A stretch of DNA of 64,000 bases from Metaphire vulgaris (GCA_018105865.1 CM030842.1:12115867-12179866), one strand, 5' to 3'; positions 47,035 through 58,350 are shown, numbered from the stretch's first letter. Notes: a model not told the origin generated them from the sequence alone. Numbers and translations: made by a program.

Positions 47035-48040
47035 CACTGGTTTGCATCAAATTTATTGTCTAAGTTTTCTTAACAGATTTAGGACAATTTCGATGTCCTA
47101 AATTCAAATATAACATTGGTTTTGCTCAATCAGGTCAACTTTTTTATATATCGCTATATATGATTTTTTCATATATGCATGTACTGTATTTTCTATTAAC
47201 GCCATGCAGATTGCATTATAATGAAATGGCCAACACACAGTTTGTTGCCTGCAAAGTAAAAAACCCGTTCTTGAGTAATTTTGGTGCCCTGATTCCAAAA
47301 ATGTTATCCGTTTTACCCCACCAGCTCTAGTTTTTGAGATACGCTTAGTCGTCCTTATATTTTGGTCCTACTAATAATGCATTAAATGCAGAATCCTTAA
47401 TCAATTCAAATTCTATCCTTGAGCGGCACAAATCTTCAAAGCAACAAATATTACATATTTAAATACAGCTATATTAATTAGTGAATTAGTTGACATTCAC
47501 TTTGTCACACTAGAAATCAGAAAAAATGACACTTCGAGCATTTTACATGCAATTGTATTTCTAAATGTGCCCTGAAGATCTGCTGCTGCTCCTGCGTCCA
47601 CTATTACCTCAAAACAGTTTCATGAATTGTGCTTATTTAATTAAATAATATCATTTTTCTATACAGCACATATTTCAATTCAATTCTTCGGTAAATGTAA
47701 GACCTTTAATGTTATTAACAAAAGCCTTTAGAAGAGAGCACTCAAAAGCTACATAGAGCAAATATATACAATTATCATGCACTTCGAATGTCGGATATAT
47801 GGCTGTATCTATAAAAATTTAGAGCTAATAGAGAAAATCCTACGCCATATTTGGAATCAGCACCCTAAGCATACTAAAAAACAAGCCTTACTTCTAGGGA
47901 AACCTGGCAACACAAATTTTTGTTTTTTCCTGTGATATAGGCAATTATCACGCACTTCCAGTCTAAAATATATGGCCGAATATCAAAAACTAGAGCTGAT
48001 AGAAAAAAAATCTGATGCCATATTTGGAATCAGATGTTTG
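47035..48040. mobile_element. Possible non-autonomous CACTGG-type element
   Basis: Begins CACTGGTTTGCATCAAATTT. Internal tttggtgccctgattccaaa and, inverted, catatttggaatcagcaccc resemble the subterminal sequence of 54822-56632. No clean right terminus. Confidence 0.35.
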
Positions 48041-48376
48041 GCAATTCTCTTTGTGTTCGACAAGAAACCTTTATTTAACGTTACTTTTTATTTATACATT
48101 TGAGAAATTCCGCTTAACCGCAAGGTAATTCGATTCTTGGTCCTCCGTTACGTCGTGAGCGAAGAATAAAGCGCAAAATGGGAGAACAGATTGTTTTCTG
48201 CAATTAAAATGAAACGCAAGAGAAAAAATATTAACGGGTATTAAATCAAGATCCATCGTCCCCTATTCTTTAACTTTAACTATACAAGGATCAAATCTTA
48301 TTCTAAACAGACGCTCAGTGTCTTCGTAACGGAAGTGCCTCGAAATAAACGTTTTGAAAATCTTGTTCTATTCTGT
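48041..48376 (+). repeat. Composite repeat unit C, copy 2 (partial)
   Basis: Starts inside the unit at atgtttggcaattctctttg and runs to cgttttgaaaatcttgttct. Ends about 110 bp before the putative exon 5. Confidence 0.85.
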
Positions 48377-48488
48377 TCTATTCGCATTATGGCCTTGCTG
48401 TGTAATCCCATTCTTTGCCCTCTTGTCCTCTAGTGGGTTTGTTCATGTTTGCTCTTTGAGTCCACAAATAGCAACAAAACTTTCATAG

Positions 48489-48601
48489 GTGCCGTGGACC
48501 AACTGTACCAGAAGACAACGGCGAAGAGGGCGGAAGAATCTGAACCAGATGGATCAACGACCTCGACCGCGGAAGATCTTCGAAGCAGGCGAGCAGGCTA
48601 A
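48489..48601 (+). CDS. Shaw: Putative K+ channel terminal exon 5
   Basis: The acceptor catag ends at 48488 with only a weak pyrimidine tract. Two bases complete the split Gly codon 538; then 36 codons (539-574) rich in charged and Thr/Ser residues run to TAA at 48599-48601. The frame match with exons 1-4 is exact. Caution: in other frames the same DNA resembles the RRGR...WI(N/D)DL tail of LINE reverse transcriptases, so this may be retroelement debris, or an exon derived from it. Exon 5 is the least certain part of the gene model. Confidence 0.4.
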
Positions 48602-48739
48602 GAGCGATCATCTATACTGGCTAAGAGATGAGTCGGTCAGCTCAATACACTGACAATTCCTGGCCAGTATACTCAGTGGAAATCATGGTCAAGGGAAGAT
48701 GCAATCTAACTATTGCCGACATGCAGGCAGAAAGTGAAG

Positions 48740-48790
48740 ATGATGATGATGATGATGATGATGATGACGATGATGATGATGATGATGATA
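48740..48790 (+). repeat. (GAT)n microsatellite
   Basis: About 16 units. Confidence 0.97.
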
Positions 48791-48799
48791 TATGGAATG

Positions 48800-48960
48800 C
48801 TAGTATGAGTTATATCTTTTTTGGTTGGTTGTGTCTCGTGTCCTCCCAATTGCTGATCCAGTATTGCGTTACAAAGACTTTGTTCGCGCTCGATGACTGT
48901 AATGAACCTCCAGAAGTTTGGATGATGACCAGCAATGGCTGCCAATTGTGGCGATTTCCT
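48800..48960 (-). pseudogene. MULE-like transposase C-terminal fragment, copy 2
   Basis: Frame MAAIAGHHPNFWRFI, then VIEREQSLCNAILDQQ and PTKKD. Near-identical to 46165-46325, duplicated with its surroundings. Confidence 0.45.
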
Positions 48961-49330
48961 GCCTAGGCTGGGCGAGGGGAGGGAATAATAACACAGGGAA
49001 AATGTCCTGGAGGAATTCTAGGGGATTTGTCGCAGAGGCAAATGTCCTGGGGAACACTTCAGGGGTTTTTTGGGGGAGGGGATTTCTCGGGGGAAAATTT
49101 TCGGGGCAATTTTACGGATATCAAATAGAAAGTTGTAGCGATCATGGTTAGAAATTTCCCTCAAAAATTTCTTTAGATGTCTTATCATGCCAAATGAAGA
49201 ATGCAAAGTTTCAGCTTCATATCTTCACTCGGCTGAGGTTTTGAACCCGGGACTTCGTCGTTACTGGGATACCAGAGCTACTATTGGTCCGAGGCTTTTG
49301 CCTCTAAGTATAACTAATTCAGTCCTGACG
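48810..49330 (-). repeat. Segmental repeat copy 2 with tRNA-like box
   Basis: Matches 46168-46680 base for base over long stretches, including the ggcaaatgtcctgggg blocks and the B box. Confidence 0.85.
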
Positions 49331-49740
49331 CATTGCATCGCCATCTGTCGAATTACGAACGACGCTTCTTATGTAAAACAAAATTCCAATCACACGAGAG
49401 TGTAATTCTAATCGAATGTATGGCAAGTTCGCTTTGTAAATTCATCTCTTTTACTGTTTGCAACAGTCTAAGCATCAAAAGAACCAGACCATATATTGGT
49501 ATAATGTCCCGCGAGGCCAAAGTCTGGCGATATTCTTTTGTTCAGCAAGAAACCTCTATTTAGCATCACTTTGTATTTATACATTAGAGAAATTCCACTT
49601 AGCCGCTAAGCTGGTATGTGATAAAAGTCTGGTTAATAATTTTTAAAAATGCAAAATGCGAGAACAGATTATATTCTGTTCTTAAAATGAAACGCAAACT
49701 ACAAAATATTAAAGGGCATTAAATCGAGATCCATCTATAG
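49310..49740 (+). repeat. Composite repeat unit C, copy 3
   Basis: Same landmarks as 46672-47034; here it extends to aaatcgagatccatctatag. Confidence 0.85.
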
Positions 49741-49919
49741 TTATAGACCGTATCTTATGCTTTCCAATCCTACTCTATAAACCAGTTCCTGTTATTCTTT
49801 TTCTGATGTTGCCACTACGGTTATGTCATCAGTATCTCTTTATTTTCAGTTTCCCTGAACGAAAATTCCTGGAAAAATGCCTGGCCTAGAGATCCAATAG
49901 AAATGTACACCTATGCGGT

Positions 49920-50094
49920 CAAATAGGCCAATAATTGATAAGTATTCTGTCGATATACGATCCGACGTGCATTCTAAGCCTTACATCGATAATAACAAAT
50001 GGAAACTCACTGCTTCCCACTCCCACGCTCATAGATCTCTGGAATGGACCTCGTCCTTTTTCCCAATAAGACCAATGGATTTGGAGACCTGGAG
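49920..50094 (+). repeat. Composite repeat unit A, partial copy
   Basis: gatccgacgtgcattctaag and cttcccactcc match 44530-44605 plus 45509; continues after the MITE at 50405. Confidence 0.7.
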
Positions 50095-50404
50095 CAGTGG
50101 CGTCATTTCACACTTTTCTTGGGGGGGCGAAAATTTTTGCAAATTTTTGACAAATTTTGGCAAAATTTGGGCAAATTTTGGCAAATTTTAGGTATTTTTT
50201 GCAATTTTTTGCAAATTTTGAGCAAATTTTTTGCAAATTTTGAACAATTTTGGCAAATTTTAGGGCCAATATTGGAAAATTTGCATTTATAAAAATATTT
50301 TTGGCTATTTTTGCAATTTTTTGCTCATTAATACATTATACATTAATATTTTAATTTCCTTGGGGGGGACCACGGCCCCCAGCCCTCCCCAAATGACGCC
50401 TCTG
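50095..50404. mobile_element. hAT-type MITE, CAGTGGCGTCATTT family
   Basis: Ends CAGTGGCGTCATTT and AAATGACGCCTCTG; flanks acctggag (50087-50094) and acttggag (50405-50412). The interior is an AT-rich tandem of caaattttgg words. Confidence 0.9.
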
Positions 50405-50454
50405 ACTTGGAGTAAGATCTGTTCACAGAAGTTCATAAATAGATAAACCTAAAA

Positions 50455-50650
50455 TGGAAAGTTGTAGCGATCATGTTTGAAATTTCACTCTAAAAATTCC
50501 CATAGTGCAGTGACATGCCAAATGAAGAATGCAAAGTTTTGGCTCCAAATCTTCTCTCGGCCGAGGTTTGAACCCGGGACTTCGTAGTGACTGGGAGACT
50601 AGAGCTACTATTGGTCCTAGACTTTTCCCTCTCAAGAACATCTAATTCAG
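50455..50650 (-). repeat. tRNA-like unit B, copy 3
   Basis: gaaagttgtagcgatcatg through ggtttgaacccgggacttcg; same as the end of 46168-46680. Confidence 0.75.
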
Positions 50651-51180
50651 TCCTGACACATTGCATCGCCATCTGGCGAATTATGAAAGAGGCTTCTTAG
50701 GTAAAACAAAATTCCAATCACACGAAGATGTAGCCTAATGCTAATCGAATATATGACATGCTCTTCTTTTAGATTCACCTTTCGTACTATTTGAAACAAT
50801 TCAAGTAACAAAAGAACCAAATCATATAATGATGTAGTGTCCTGCAAGATCAATGTTTGTCAATTCCTTTTTTGTTCGACAAGAAACCTTTATTAACGTC
50901 ACTTTTTATTTATACATTTGAGAAATTCCGCTTAACCGCAGAAACCCCGTTATCAACCACGTTGTGAGCGAAGAATAAAGCGCAAAATGGGAGAACAGAT
51001 TGTTTTCTGTACTTAAAATAAAATGCAAAAAAATATTAACGGGTATTAAATCAAGATCCATCGCCCCTATTCTTTAACTTTAACTATACAAGGATCAAAT
51101 CTTATTCTAAACAGACGCTCAGTGTCTTCGTAACGGAAGTGCCTCGAAATAAACGTTTTGAAAATCTTGTTCTATTCTGC
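50640..51180 (+). repeat. Composite repeat unit C, longest copy
   Basis: Runs from ctgacacattgcatcgccat to gttttgaaaatcttgttcta and on into gaatagcagttgcgccataa, shared with 60420 and 61630. Confidence 0.85.
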
Positions 51181-51189
51181 GAGGCTAAC

Positions 51190-51957
51190 ATTTTGCGAAT
51201 AGCAGTTGCGCCATAAAACACCGTTAATTGTCGAAGTCGCTCATTATTATTAAAACATTAAAGAAACTGCTCAACCAAGTCCGCCATAACCGGTGGGAAG
51301 CTCTGGTTGAGAAAGGAGGAGACACACACACATACAAACACACATCGACGCCCATCGTCTTTGATACGGGCGCGTCTATAAACAAACACAGTTTAAAACA
51401 CACACTCGCACACACTGCTAAACCAGCTTCCTATGGCGTTCCCAGTTGAGTTAGGAGGAGGTATACACAGATGTTCATCATCTTTGATACGGGCGCTTCT
51501 CTAAAAACAATCACAACCCGCTCACTGCTCAACCGCAACATGAAACACGTCAAGAGGTTCGTTGTTTAGTTGTTTTAATTGCAGCACTTTCCTAATAACT
51601 TGCTCGTTACAGTGACTTTCCCTTCTCGCGTGCGTCCTTTGGCTTTCCTCTCTTAGTCTATCGCTTGCAGAGGACTGCTTCCATTAGATTAGGCTTAGTT
51701 CGCTTCACAAATGAAGCTATAATGTTCTCTACTTTGCCTCTTGAAATTGCTTCGAACACTCCGTCCTAATTATGTTTATTTATACTGTATATGGAATGTT
51801 CTCAGAAAAGCTATGAATCATAGTACGCTTTGTGTAAGTGAATTGTCCAACGACTTCAAAATGGGCCTCAATACTGTAGGTTACTAGATTTGGATGAGTG
51901 CGACAGTGGTTCTCACACAGGACAGACCCTACTAAACCACTTTAAACCTTGTTATTA

Positions 51958-51988
<31 letters not shown>

Positions 51989-52178
51989 GGAAATCGAACT
52001 TTTGCTCTAGATGCTACTTTGTACGATTTATAGCTTTCTCTGCATGGCGGTATTTCACGGGATCAATGTCATTTAGCTGTTTCTATCCTACAGTGTAGAT
52101 ACGACGTCTGATAGCAACGTGCTAAATGTAAGAGCCGGAAAAGAGTGGCGCTAACCACGGTTTAGATACCTGTATGAA
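51190..52178. other. Mostly unassigned, with a repeated DTGAS-coding block
   Basis: tctttgatacgggcgc occurs at about 51357 and 51481; in one frame each reads FDTGAS. An ATT run lies at 51951-51988. Otherwise nothing recognised. Confidence 0.5.
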
Positions 52179-52186
52179 CACCAGAG

Positions 52187-52354
52187 CAGTGTTTAATCTA
52201 GACTCTGGACTCCGGGGAGGGACTGACAAAGCCGGGGGGATTCTGCTAGGGTGCTGCTGTTAGCTAATGTTGTATGCCAAAATTTCCTGGGGAATTTGAA
52301 ATTTCCGGGGGCAGGGCAACCCCCCCCCCCGGAAACGGCCTAGATTAAAACCTA
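52187..52354 (+). mobile_element. hAT-type MITE, CAGTGTTTAATCTAG family
   Basis: Starts CAGTGTTTAATCTAGACTC; perfect caccagag at 52179-52186 and 52355-52362. The right end is mutated to AAAACCTA. Confidence 0.85.
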
Positions 52355-52503
52355 CACCAGAGAATGACACAAAGACCGTTTCCCGTGGAATGCTGTTAGA
52401 AAAGCTATAAATCACAGCACGCTTTGTGTAATTGAAAACCTCCAAGGCGTAAACCTAGTAATCACAATGGGTCTATAATACCACGTCCAAAAGAATCCTT
52501 TCA

Positions 52504-52505
52504 TA

Positions 52506-52558
<53 letters not shown>

Positions 52559-52585
52559 CATCATCATCATCATCATCATCATCAT
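52504..52585 (+). repeat. (ATT)n-(ATC)n microsatellite
   Basis: About 17 ATT then 9 ATC units. Confidence 0.97.
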
Positions 52586-52919
52586 TTAAACATCGACATC
52601 TCCTGCATATAGTCTCAAGCCGTCTTTACAATTAGAACTTAGATCTAAGCTTTTGATGCAAGCTTTAGTCTGGTAAGTCCACTGCAAAGGAGTGTGGTGA
52701 GGATGGGGCTTAGGTAGGTAGGTAGGAGATGATTCTGATATGGGTTCATAGATAATATGGAGGGTGCTTTTAACCAAAAGCCTACATTCACTGTAATTAT
52801 AATTTATAACCATGGTAAGTAGCTTCTACATTTGAATACCGTTGGGTTACAGTCAATAAAAGCCTAAATACCAACCCAAGAGCCGAACCGTTTTCCACGT
52901 GTATTAAAGAGACCGTGAA

Positions 52920-53230
52920 CAGTGGCGAATCCAGGATTTTTTATTAGGGTGGGAGATGGAATGAATTCATAGGAAGTTGGTGGAGGGATGAAAAAAGAAA
53001 AAAAAGTCAGAAAAATAAAAGCATTGGCAGTCTTTTGCCTACTAAATGTAAACAAACTTTCCCGAAAAAGACGACAAGCAAAAAAGGTCATCCGCAGTTT
53101 TTCCGTAATTTTAATAGACTTTGACCGAAAAAGGTTGTTGCAGTTGTCGAAAACGGTTGACAAGTAAAATGATAGAAAAAAGTCCGGTGGAGATGCATCC
53201 CCTCTCATCCCTCACTTGGGACCGCCACTG
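52920..53230. mobile_element. hAT-type MITE, CAGTGGCGGTTCC family
   Basis: Ends CAGTGGCGAATCCAGGATTT and TGGGACCGCCACTG; flanks accgtgaa (52912-52919) and accggtaa (53231-53238). Confidence 0.85.
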
Positions 53231-53272
53231 ACCGGTAAGCTAACAGACGGTTCATCATACCTGACTGTCTGC

Positions 53273-53505
53273 CAGTGGCGTAGCCAAGGTGGGAAGGTTG
53301 GGGTTAAACTCCTCTTGGCTGCCGTCGAAAAAAATTGTTTGATGTGTTTCCATACATTTTGTATTTTCGGACGCGGTATTGGGGTCAAACTCCCCTTGGC
53401 TGTCGATCGACAATAATTTCCAAGCGTTATAGAATGTAAACCTTTCACCTTTTACCTTTTTTGTTTGTCAAGATTTTTACCCTGGAAATCTTGGCTGCGC
53501 CACTG
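53273..53505. mobile_element. hAT-type MITE, CAGTGGCGTAGCC family
   Basis: Ends CAGTGGCGTAGCCAAGG and CTTGGCTGCGCCACTG; perfect duplication ctgtctgc (53265-53272, 53506-53513). Only 42 bp from the previous element. Confidence 0.95.
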
Positions 53506-53677
53506 CTGTCTGCACTTTTCATCTGATATCATACATTTTATTTTACTACCATTATGATTGATTTGTCGGTAGCCGGGCAGAATAAAAACTCGGGAAGTGT
53601 AAAAATTAGTTTTCATCCGAAATTAATAGATTTTCGTGGGCCCTCCTAGTAACTTTTCCTTAAAAGCACCTTGCCCA

Positions 53678-53956
53678 AAAGTGGGTCGCAGGGATCAGTC
53701 AAGTGGGTCGCGGGGTGGCGCGAAATTAGATTCAACAGCGTCATTTTCTAACCAATACCACAATGTCACTTGTCTTGAAAGTTGCAAGTAGGCTTAGGTT
53801 TTAAAAAATTTATATGCCTGCAACACTCCATATACAGCTTATATTAAAATTATCAGTGCTTTATCTAATTTAGTTGACAATATGTTTGCAGGGTCGCGAC
53901 ATGTAAAATAGCCGCTAAAAGGAGTCGCAAAGTTCTAATAACTTGGGAAGCCCTGG
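53678..53956 (+). mobile_element. hAT-like element with GGGTCGC repeats, copy 2
   Basis: Matches 30875-31188; its left terminus is lost. Confidence 0.65.
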
Positions 53957-54404
53957 CCTATAGCGCTTTTAAATATTAATCTTATTTCGCAATGACGCAA
54001 GGAAAGCGTATCCGACCATTTTGCTCTTAAACTCTACTAACAATAGGGAATCTCGTTTGGATCGCTTTGACCCTGGCGGTTAAGCGATTTTGCCATACTC
54101 ATATGATTCTTAGGACGCGTAATAAAGGTATGTTCCTGGCAACATTTAAAAAAAGATAATCTTCAAAAAATTTGAATATTTATTTCTCTTATTTTGTCCT
54201 ATTTGGCAAAAATATGAGCAATTCTGTCTAATATATTCTTTGCCATATTTTCATTCTAATTGAAACAGATCTTTTGCTTTGCCATTTATTCAAAACTCAG
54301 AAGATTCGTTTGAACTAACGTTCGCCAGATGGCCAAATGCGACTCGCGATACTTTAGAAAACCGCTGAAGAGGGCCGCGGTTCCAAAACGTCAGGGAAAC
54401 CCAG
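53957..54404 (-). repeat. Dispersed repeat, inverted partner of 40685-41156
   Basis: aggacgcgtaataaaggtat, ggcggttaagcgattttgcc and actaacaatagggaatctcg match in reverse complement. Directly abuts the GTCGC element. Confidence 0.75.
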
Positions 54405-54821
54405 TAGGCTATAGTTATGTTAGTACTGCTAATCTGGGCAGCAGACAGCAGTGTAGTGCTATTGCACCCATCCACCCTTTTGCTAAACTGCGTCTTTAGC
54501 TAGCCTGTTTAAATTTTGGTTGCCATTTCATTTGGTACCATACGGACGGTACTGTAGTCTGTAGTTTGTTACGGTACCGTAGCAACTCTCAAACGCTAAT
54601 ACGCTATGTCTATCGTAAGACGACATTTCACGTAACAAATAGCAAGTCTGTTAAAAAATGAAATTACCCACTAGTGTTTTGTCAATGTGTTATGACTAAC
54701 AAGATTAAAATTACCACAACAACAGTGCTCATGTCAGTGACGTCATGCAGCCCGCTATTATTTATGCCAAGAATAGAAAAGCAAAGAAAATATTAAATTA
54801 TATTCATTCATTCATTCATTA

Positions 54822-56632
54822 CACTGGTCTACATTTTTTAAAAAAATTTCTGCTGACCTAGGTATTTTTGCTGATTTTACCCAATTGAGAGGTGCTGATT
54901 CCAGATATGAAGTCAAAAATTATGCAACACGTCAAATTTTTTCGCAAATTAGGAATGCTTAATTAAAGGTGTTAAAGTCAAACATAAGGGAAAATAGGAA
55001 ATTCTGAAGAACCGATAACACGTAATATTTTTTATTCAGCCCAAAAATGAGTCTGTCTTCTAACCAAGAGAGCAATAAGAGCAATAGCTAGTTGCTTAAA
55101 TTTAAGTTTTGAGAAAGGAATCTTCTTTTTTTGGATGCTCCGGTATAGTTATGGTCACAGTTGTCACGCTGTAAACACCAGCAGTACTTAGTCTGCCATA
55201 ATGTTCGAGTTCCATCTGCCTTGATATCTACGTTCCATGGTCTTGATGTCTTGATGGAAGCATTCTCCTTGTTCTTCACTCATAGCTCCAAGATTTGAAG
55301 TTCAGATAGCTATGAAAGAAATGCAACTTGACACTCATGTTTGCTCCCAGTCTTCGAAAAGCAATCTTCGAATTTTTAACTGAAAGGTCATAATTCTCGA
55401 CTCTTAAGTTGCCAAGTAAGTCAGTAATCAGGTCGCAAAAGCATCTTGTCTACAACTATAACATCCCATTGATTCAAAAGTCCTTTGCTGTTGATGCAGT
55501 ATACAAACTCCTCCTCCATATGGAAATGTTTGAAAAGATTCATTCTCTCTGCCATGATACATAAGCGTGGTTCCTGGGGCCAACACTGAACAGATTCTTT
55601 TCCTTCAGTCTTGAACCAGTAACTCTGCTGACGACTTCGACAGATCTAGGTCTCATATTAGGTCATTAAACTCAGCTTGGTTGAATGTTTGGTGCATTCC
55701 AGCGTCAACTTCTAAGGCCACGAAATCTTCGCAATCGGTGTCTGTTGACTGACAAAATTCATCTTCGTAAGAAACTCCCAAAGTAGTGCAAATAGGTACA
55801 GGAACTTTGTCACAGTGAGCAACTGGTCTCAGAGCAGAGGGGAGATTTGGGTACTGGATGGAAGATTTTGCCTTTGTGGACATGCCTGAAATATTTACCA
55901 GACAGAAGTAGCAGTCATCAACATGCATGGTTTCGAGGCTCTCGCCACACCATTGGAACTCCAAAGTTAAGACTTTTTCTCTGACCTTTAGTCACATTAT
56001 GAACTGTCTGAGGCTTTCAACACATGTCCTGCACACTTTATGTGGTGCCCAAGGTTTTCCTGGTCACTCAATTTAACTGCAGAAATATGCATGCTAAGTT
56101 TTATGCACAAATTCAGACACCTATCTCCTTTGTTTAGGTGTTGTAAAGCAACCTCAGATGTAGCAAAATTTGTCAGGATCATTCCTGCACTGCTCACGAA
56201 GTGTTCGGGTGCTGGGTGACATATTCCACAGAAAGCTAGTTAGAATAGTTAAATTTACTGCGACTTGTAAGCCTCATGAACGACTGAATGCTGCCGTCGG
56301 TTTCACGCTGCTTATATAGGCCTATATCCATAAAATGCTGACGTCTGCAGTTTAAAACTGCCTATTAAACTGTTGTATTATTAAATAGTTATGCCCACTG
56401 CATATTAAGCATATCTTTTTGCACATCCTTAACTTTTTGCATATTCAATATAGCTAAAGAATTATAATACATAATGCTACATTATTACAGTAAACAGTAA
56501 ATCAGTAAACAGCGTTTTGCGGAAAAACTGGACGTGATAGGAGAAAATGGGTGTGATTTTTGGATTCAGCACACCAAAATACATAAAGATCACATGTTGT
56601 CTTCAAGTCAGCAAAATTGACGTAGACCAGTG
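54822..56632 (-). mobile_element. CACTGGTCTAC inverted-repeat element, 1811 bp (CMC/CACTA-like)
   Basis: Left end CACTGGTCTACATTTTTT, right end (reverse complement) CACTGGTCTACGTCAATTTT; both continue into a shared TGCTGAC. TTA flanks both sides (54819-54821, 56633-56635). CACTG ends with a short duplication fit the CMC group, although TTA also occurs in PIF/Harbinger. The interior carries the decayed gene at 55088-56197. Confidence 0.7.
55088..56197 (-). pseudogene. Decayed gene of an unnamed, widespread animal protein family
   Basis: Reading 5' to 3' on the minus strand, pieces in several frames give DDCYFCLVNISG, YPNLPSALRPVAHCDKVPVP, EEFVYCINSKGLLNQWDV, GANMSVKLHFFHSYL, MSEEQGECFHQDIKTMERRY and YCWCLQRD. 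I recall the same block order in multicopy uncharacterised proteins of cnidarians and insects. Stops and shifts break it into open pieces of 103, 66 and 63 codons. Function unknown; the TIR context implies a transposon cargo or transposase-associated protein. The Cys pairs in CYFC suggest a zinc knuckle. Confidence 0.6.
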
Positions 56633-56827
56633 TTATCCTACCAAAAAAGGCGCTCTCCAAAAAAATCGTTGTCCCGTTTTATTTCGACCCTAAAAAGACT
56701 TCTCTCTGGGCAGCGGCGGGAGAATATCAAACTGTAGTCGCCCCTCGGCAGTGCCTAAACTGACTAAACCTTAATTTGGCCCTGAACGCAAGTAATTAGA
56801 TTCTGGGGCAATTGATCCGAGGTTGGT

Positions 56828-57130
56828 CTACGAGTGAAACGAATGCGCAGTTAATAATATCTCTTCTGCTATGGAACCCAACTCCTTTAGTCCCGATTTC
56901 TTTCCACCACTGTAAACAATGGTACTTCCTTTGTTGGTAATAAAATTTCCATTTTCCCATCCCATTTCTGAAATACCTACTAAATCTAATTTAAGTCTTC
57001 GTAGTTCAGATTCCATTATTGCTAGTTTTCCCACTAATATAAGAATTCGTAGAATTCATGTACTGAGTCTGAATTTTTGTTTTCTTGTCTTAAATTTAGT
57101 CAACCGTTCACGCTTGAGTTGGACCGGCCG
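56828..57130 (-). pseudogene. LINE endonuclease N-terminal fragment
   Basis: Minus strand reads QKFRLST, a stop, then GKLAIMESELRRLKLDLVGI, SEMGWENGNF and GSTIVYSGGKKSG: the opening of the APE-type endonuclease in non-LTR retrotransposons, including the catalytic Glu in (I)SE. Two lesions at least. Confidence 0.75.
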
Positions 57131-57493
57131 GGAACTTCGGGAAGTTTCGACATCCAGGTCTCCCTCTCTGGGCTTTGACCATGATGTACAATGAATGCTT
57201 TTTGACGGCTTCGAGTCTCTCTTGAGGTTAATTCCTTCCGTAATAATAACTTGTGATCGGAGGGGGAAGGGAGGTTTCGGTTTCAGTCAAGCATATATAA
57301 TTACCTTTATCTATTATTTTCATGATGAGTACTATCAGTTGATTAAGACAGTGGGTACCAAGTCTTTCTGTCTTCGGTTGCACCGCCTTTATTTCAATTG
57401 GATGGATATCTCGCCTTCACATAAAACAATCAGCACTGTTGAACAGAAAAACTGGCTGAGCTTTCACTGCAGTTTCATATTCTCCCGTCGCTG

Positions 57494-57681
57494 CAGGGTT
57501 TACATTAGACCGTTTCCGGGGGAATTGCCCTCCCCCCGGCAATTTCAAATTCCCTCCGAAAATTTTGGCATACTAAATCAACTAACAACATCCCACTAGC
57601 AGAATTCCCCCGGCTTTGTCAGTTTCCCCCCGGCTTTGTCAGTCCCCCCCCCCCGAGTCCAGGGGTCTAGATTAAACACTG
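57494..57681 (-). mobile_element. hAT-type MITE, CAGTGTTTAATCTAG family
   Basis: Ends CAGGGTTTACATTAGACC and GGTCTAGATTAAACACTG; flanks cgtcgctg (57486-57493) and cgccgctg (57682-57689). Inverted to 34687-34883. Confidence 0.88.
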
Positions 57682-57692
57682 CGCCGCTGCCC

Positions 57693-57735
<43 letters not shown>

Positions 57736-57790
57736 CAGAGACAGAGACAGAGACAGAGGGAGAGAGACAGACAGAGGGAGAGAGAGAGAA
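57693..57790 (+). repeat. (GA)n-(ACAGAG)n microsatellite
   Basis: GA run, six ACAGAG units, GA run. Confidence 0.96.
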
Positions 57791-57924
57791 ATTGGATCTA
57801 CTGACACCATTGGCATTGTCTTTAAAAGGCCCTTTGCCAACGCAGCCATCGTCCTCTTTCTTAGGTGTCAATTTACGACCGTGAAAAAAAGAATTCTGAA
57901 TCGCGATTAGTTGCCAACTATAAT

Positions 57925-58300
57925 TCAGTTTTGACGCATTGCATCGCCATCTGGCGAATTATGAGGGACGCTTTTTCCGTTACAGATATTCAAGTCACAC
58001 GAAGGTGTAATGTTAATTGAATATAATTATGACAAGCTCATCTTTCAAGTTCATCTTTCGTAGTTGCCACAAATTGAACATCAAAAGAACCAAATTATAC
58101 AGTGTTGTTGTGTTCTACAAGGCAAATGTTTGGCAATTCTCGTTTGGTCGACAAGAAACCTTTATTTAACGTCACTTTTTAAATATACATCAGAGAAATT
58201 CCGCTTAACCGCAAGGGCACAAATGGTCTTAATGTTCAGCGAAAAATAAAGCGCAAAATGGTGGAACAGATTAATTATCAGAGGCAAAACACAAAATGAA
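57925..58300 (+). repeat. Composite repeat unit C, copy 5
   Basis: gacgcattgcatcgccatct through cgcaaaatggtggaacagat. Confidence 0.85.
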
Positions 58301-58307
58301 TATTAAA

Positions 58308-58350
58308 GAGGCAGGTTTGAACCCGGAACTTCGTCGTGACTGGGATACCA
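58308..58350 (-). repeat. tRNA-like unit B, copy 4, interrupted
   Basis: aggtttgaacccggaacttc up to gggatacca; resumes at 59074 after the element at 58351. Confidence 0.8.

Larger units (their letters stand above)
41983..48488 (+). other. Channel intron 4 (phase 1, GC-AG)
   Basis: Holds four hAT-type elements with duplications, a SINE, an (AT)n run, and from 46.1 kb the composite repeat. Unassigned: 42245-42585, 42860-43285, 43570-43865, 45650-46160 (only ccccgg-rich MITE-like scraps). Confidence 0.55.

Noticed and set aside
48601..48680. Polyadenylation signal just after the proposed stop
   Set aside because: No AATAAA or close variant within a few hundred bases.
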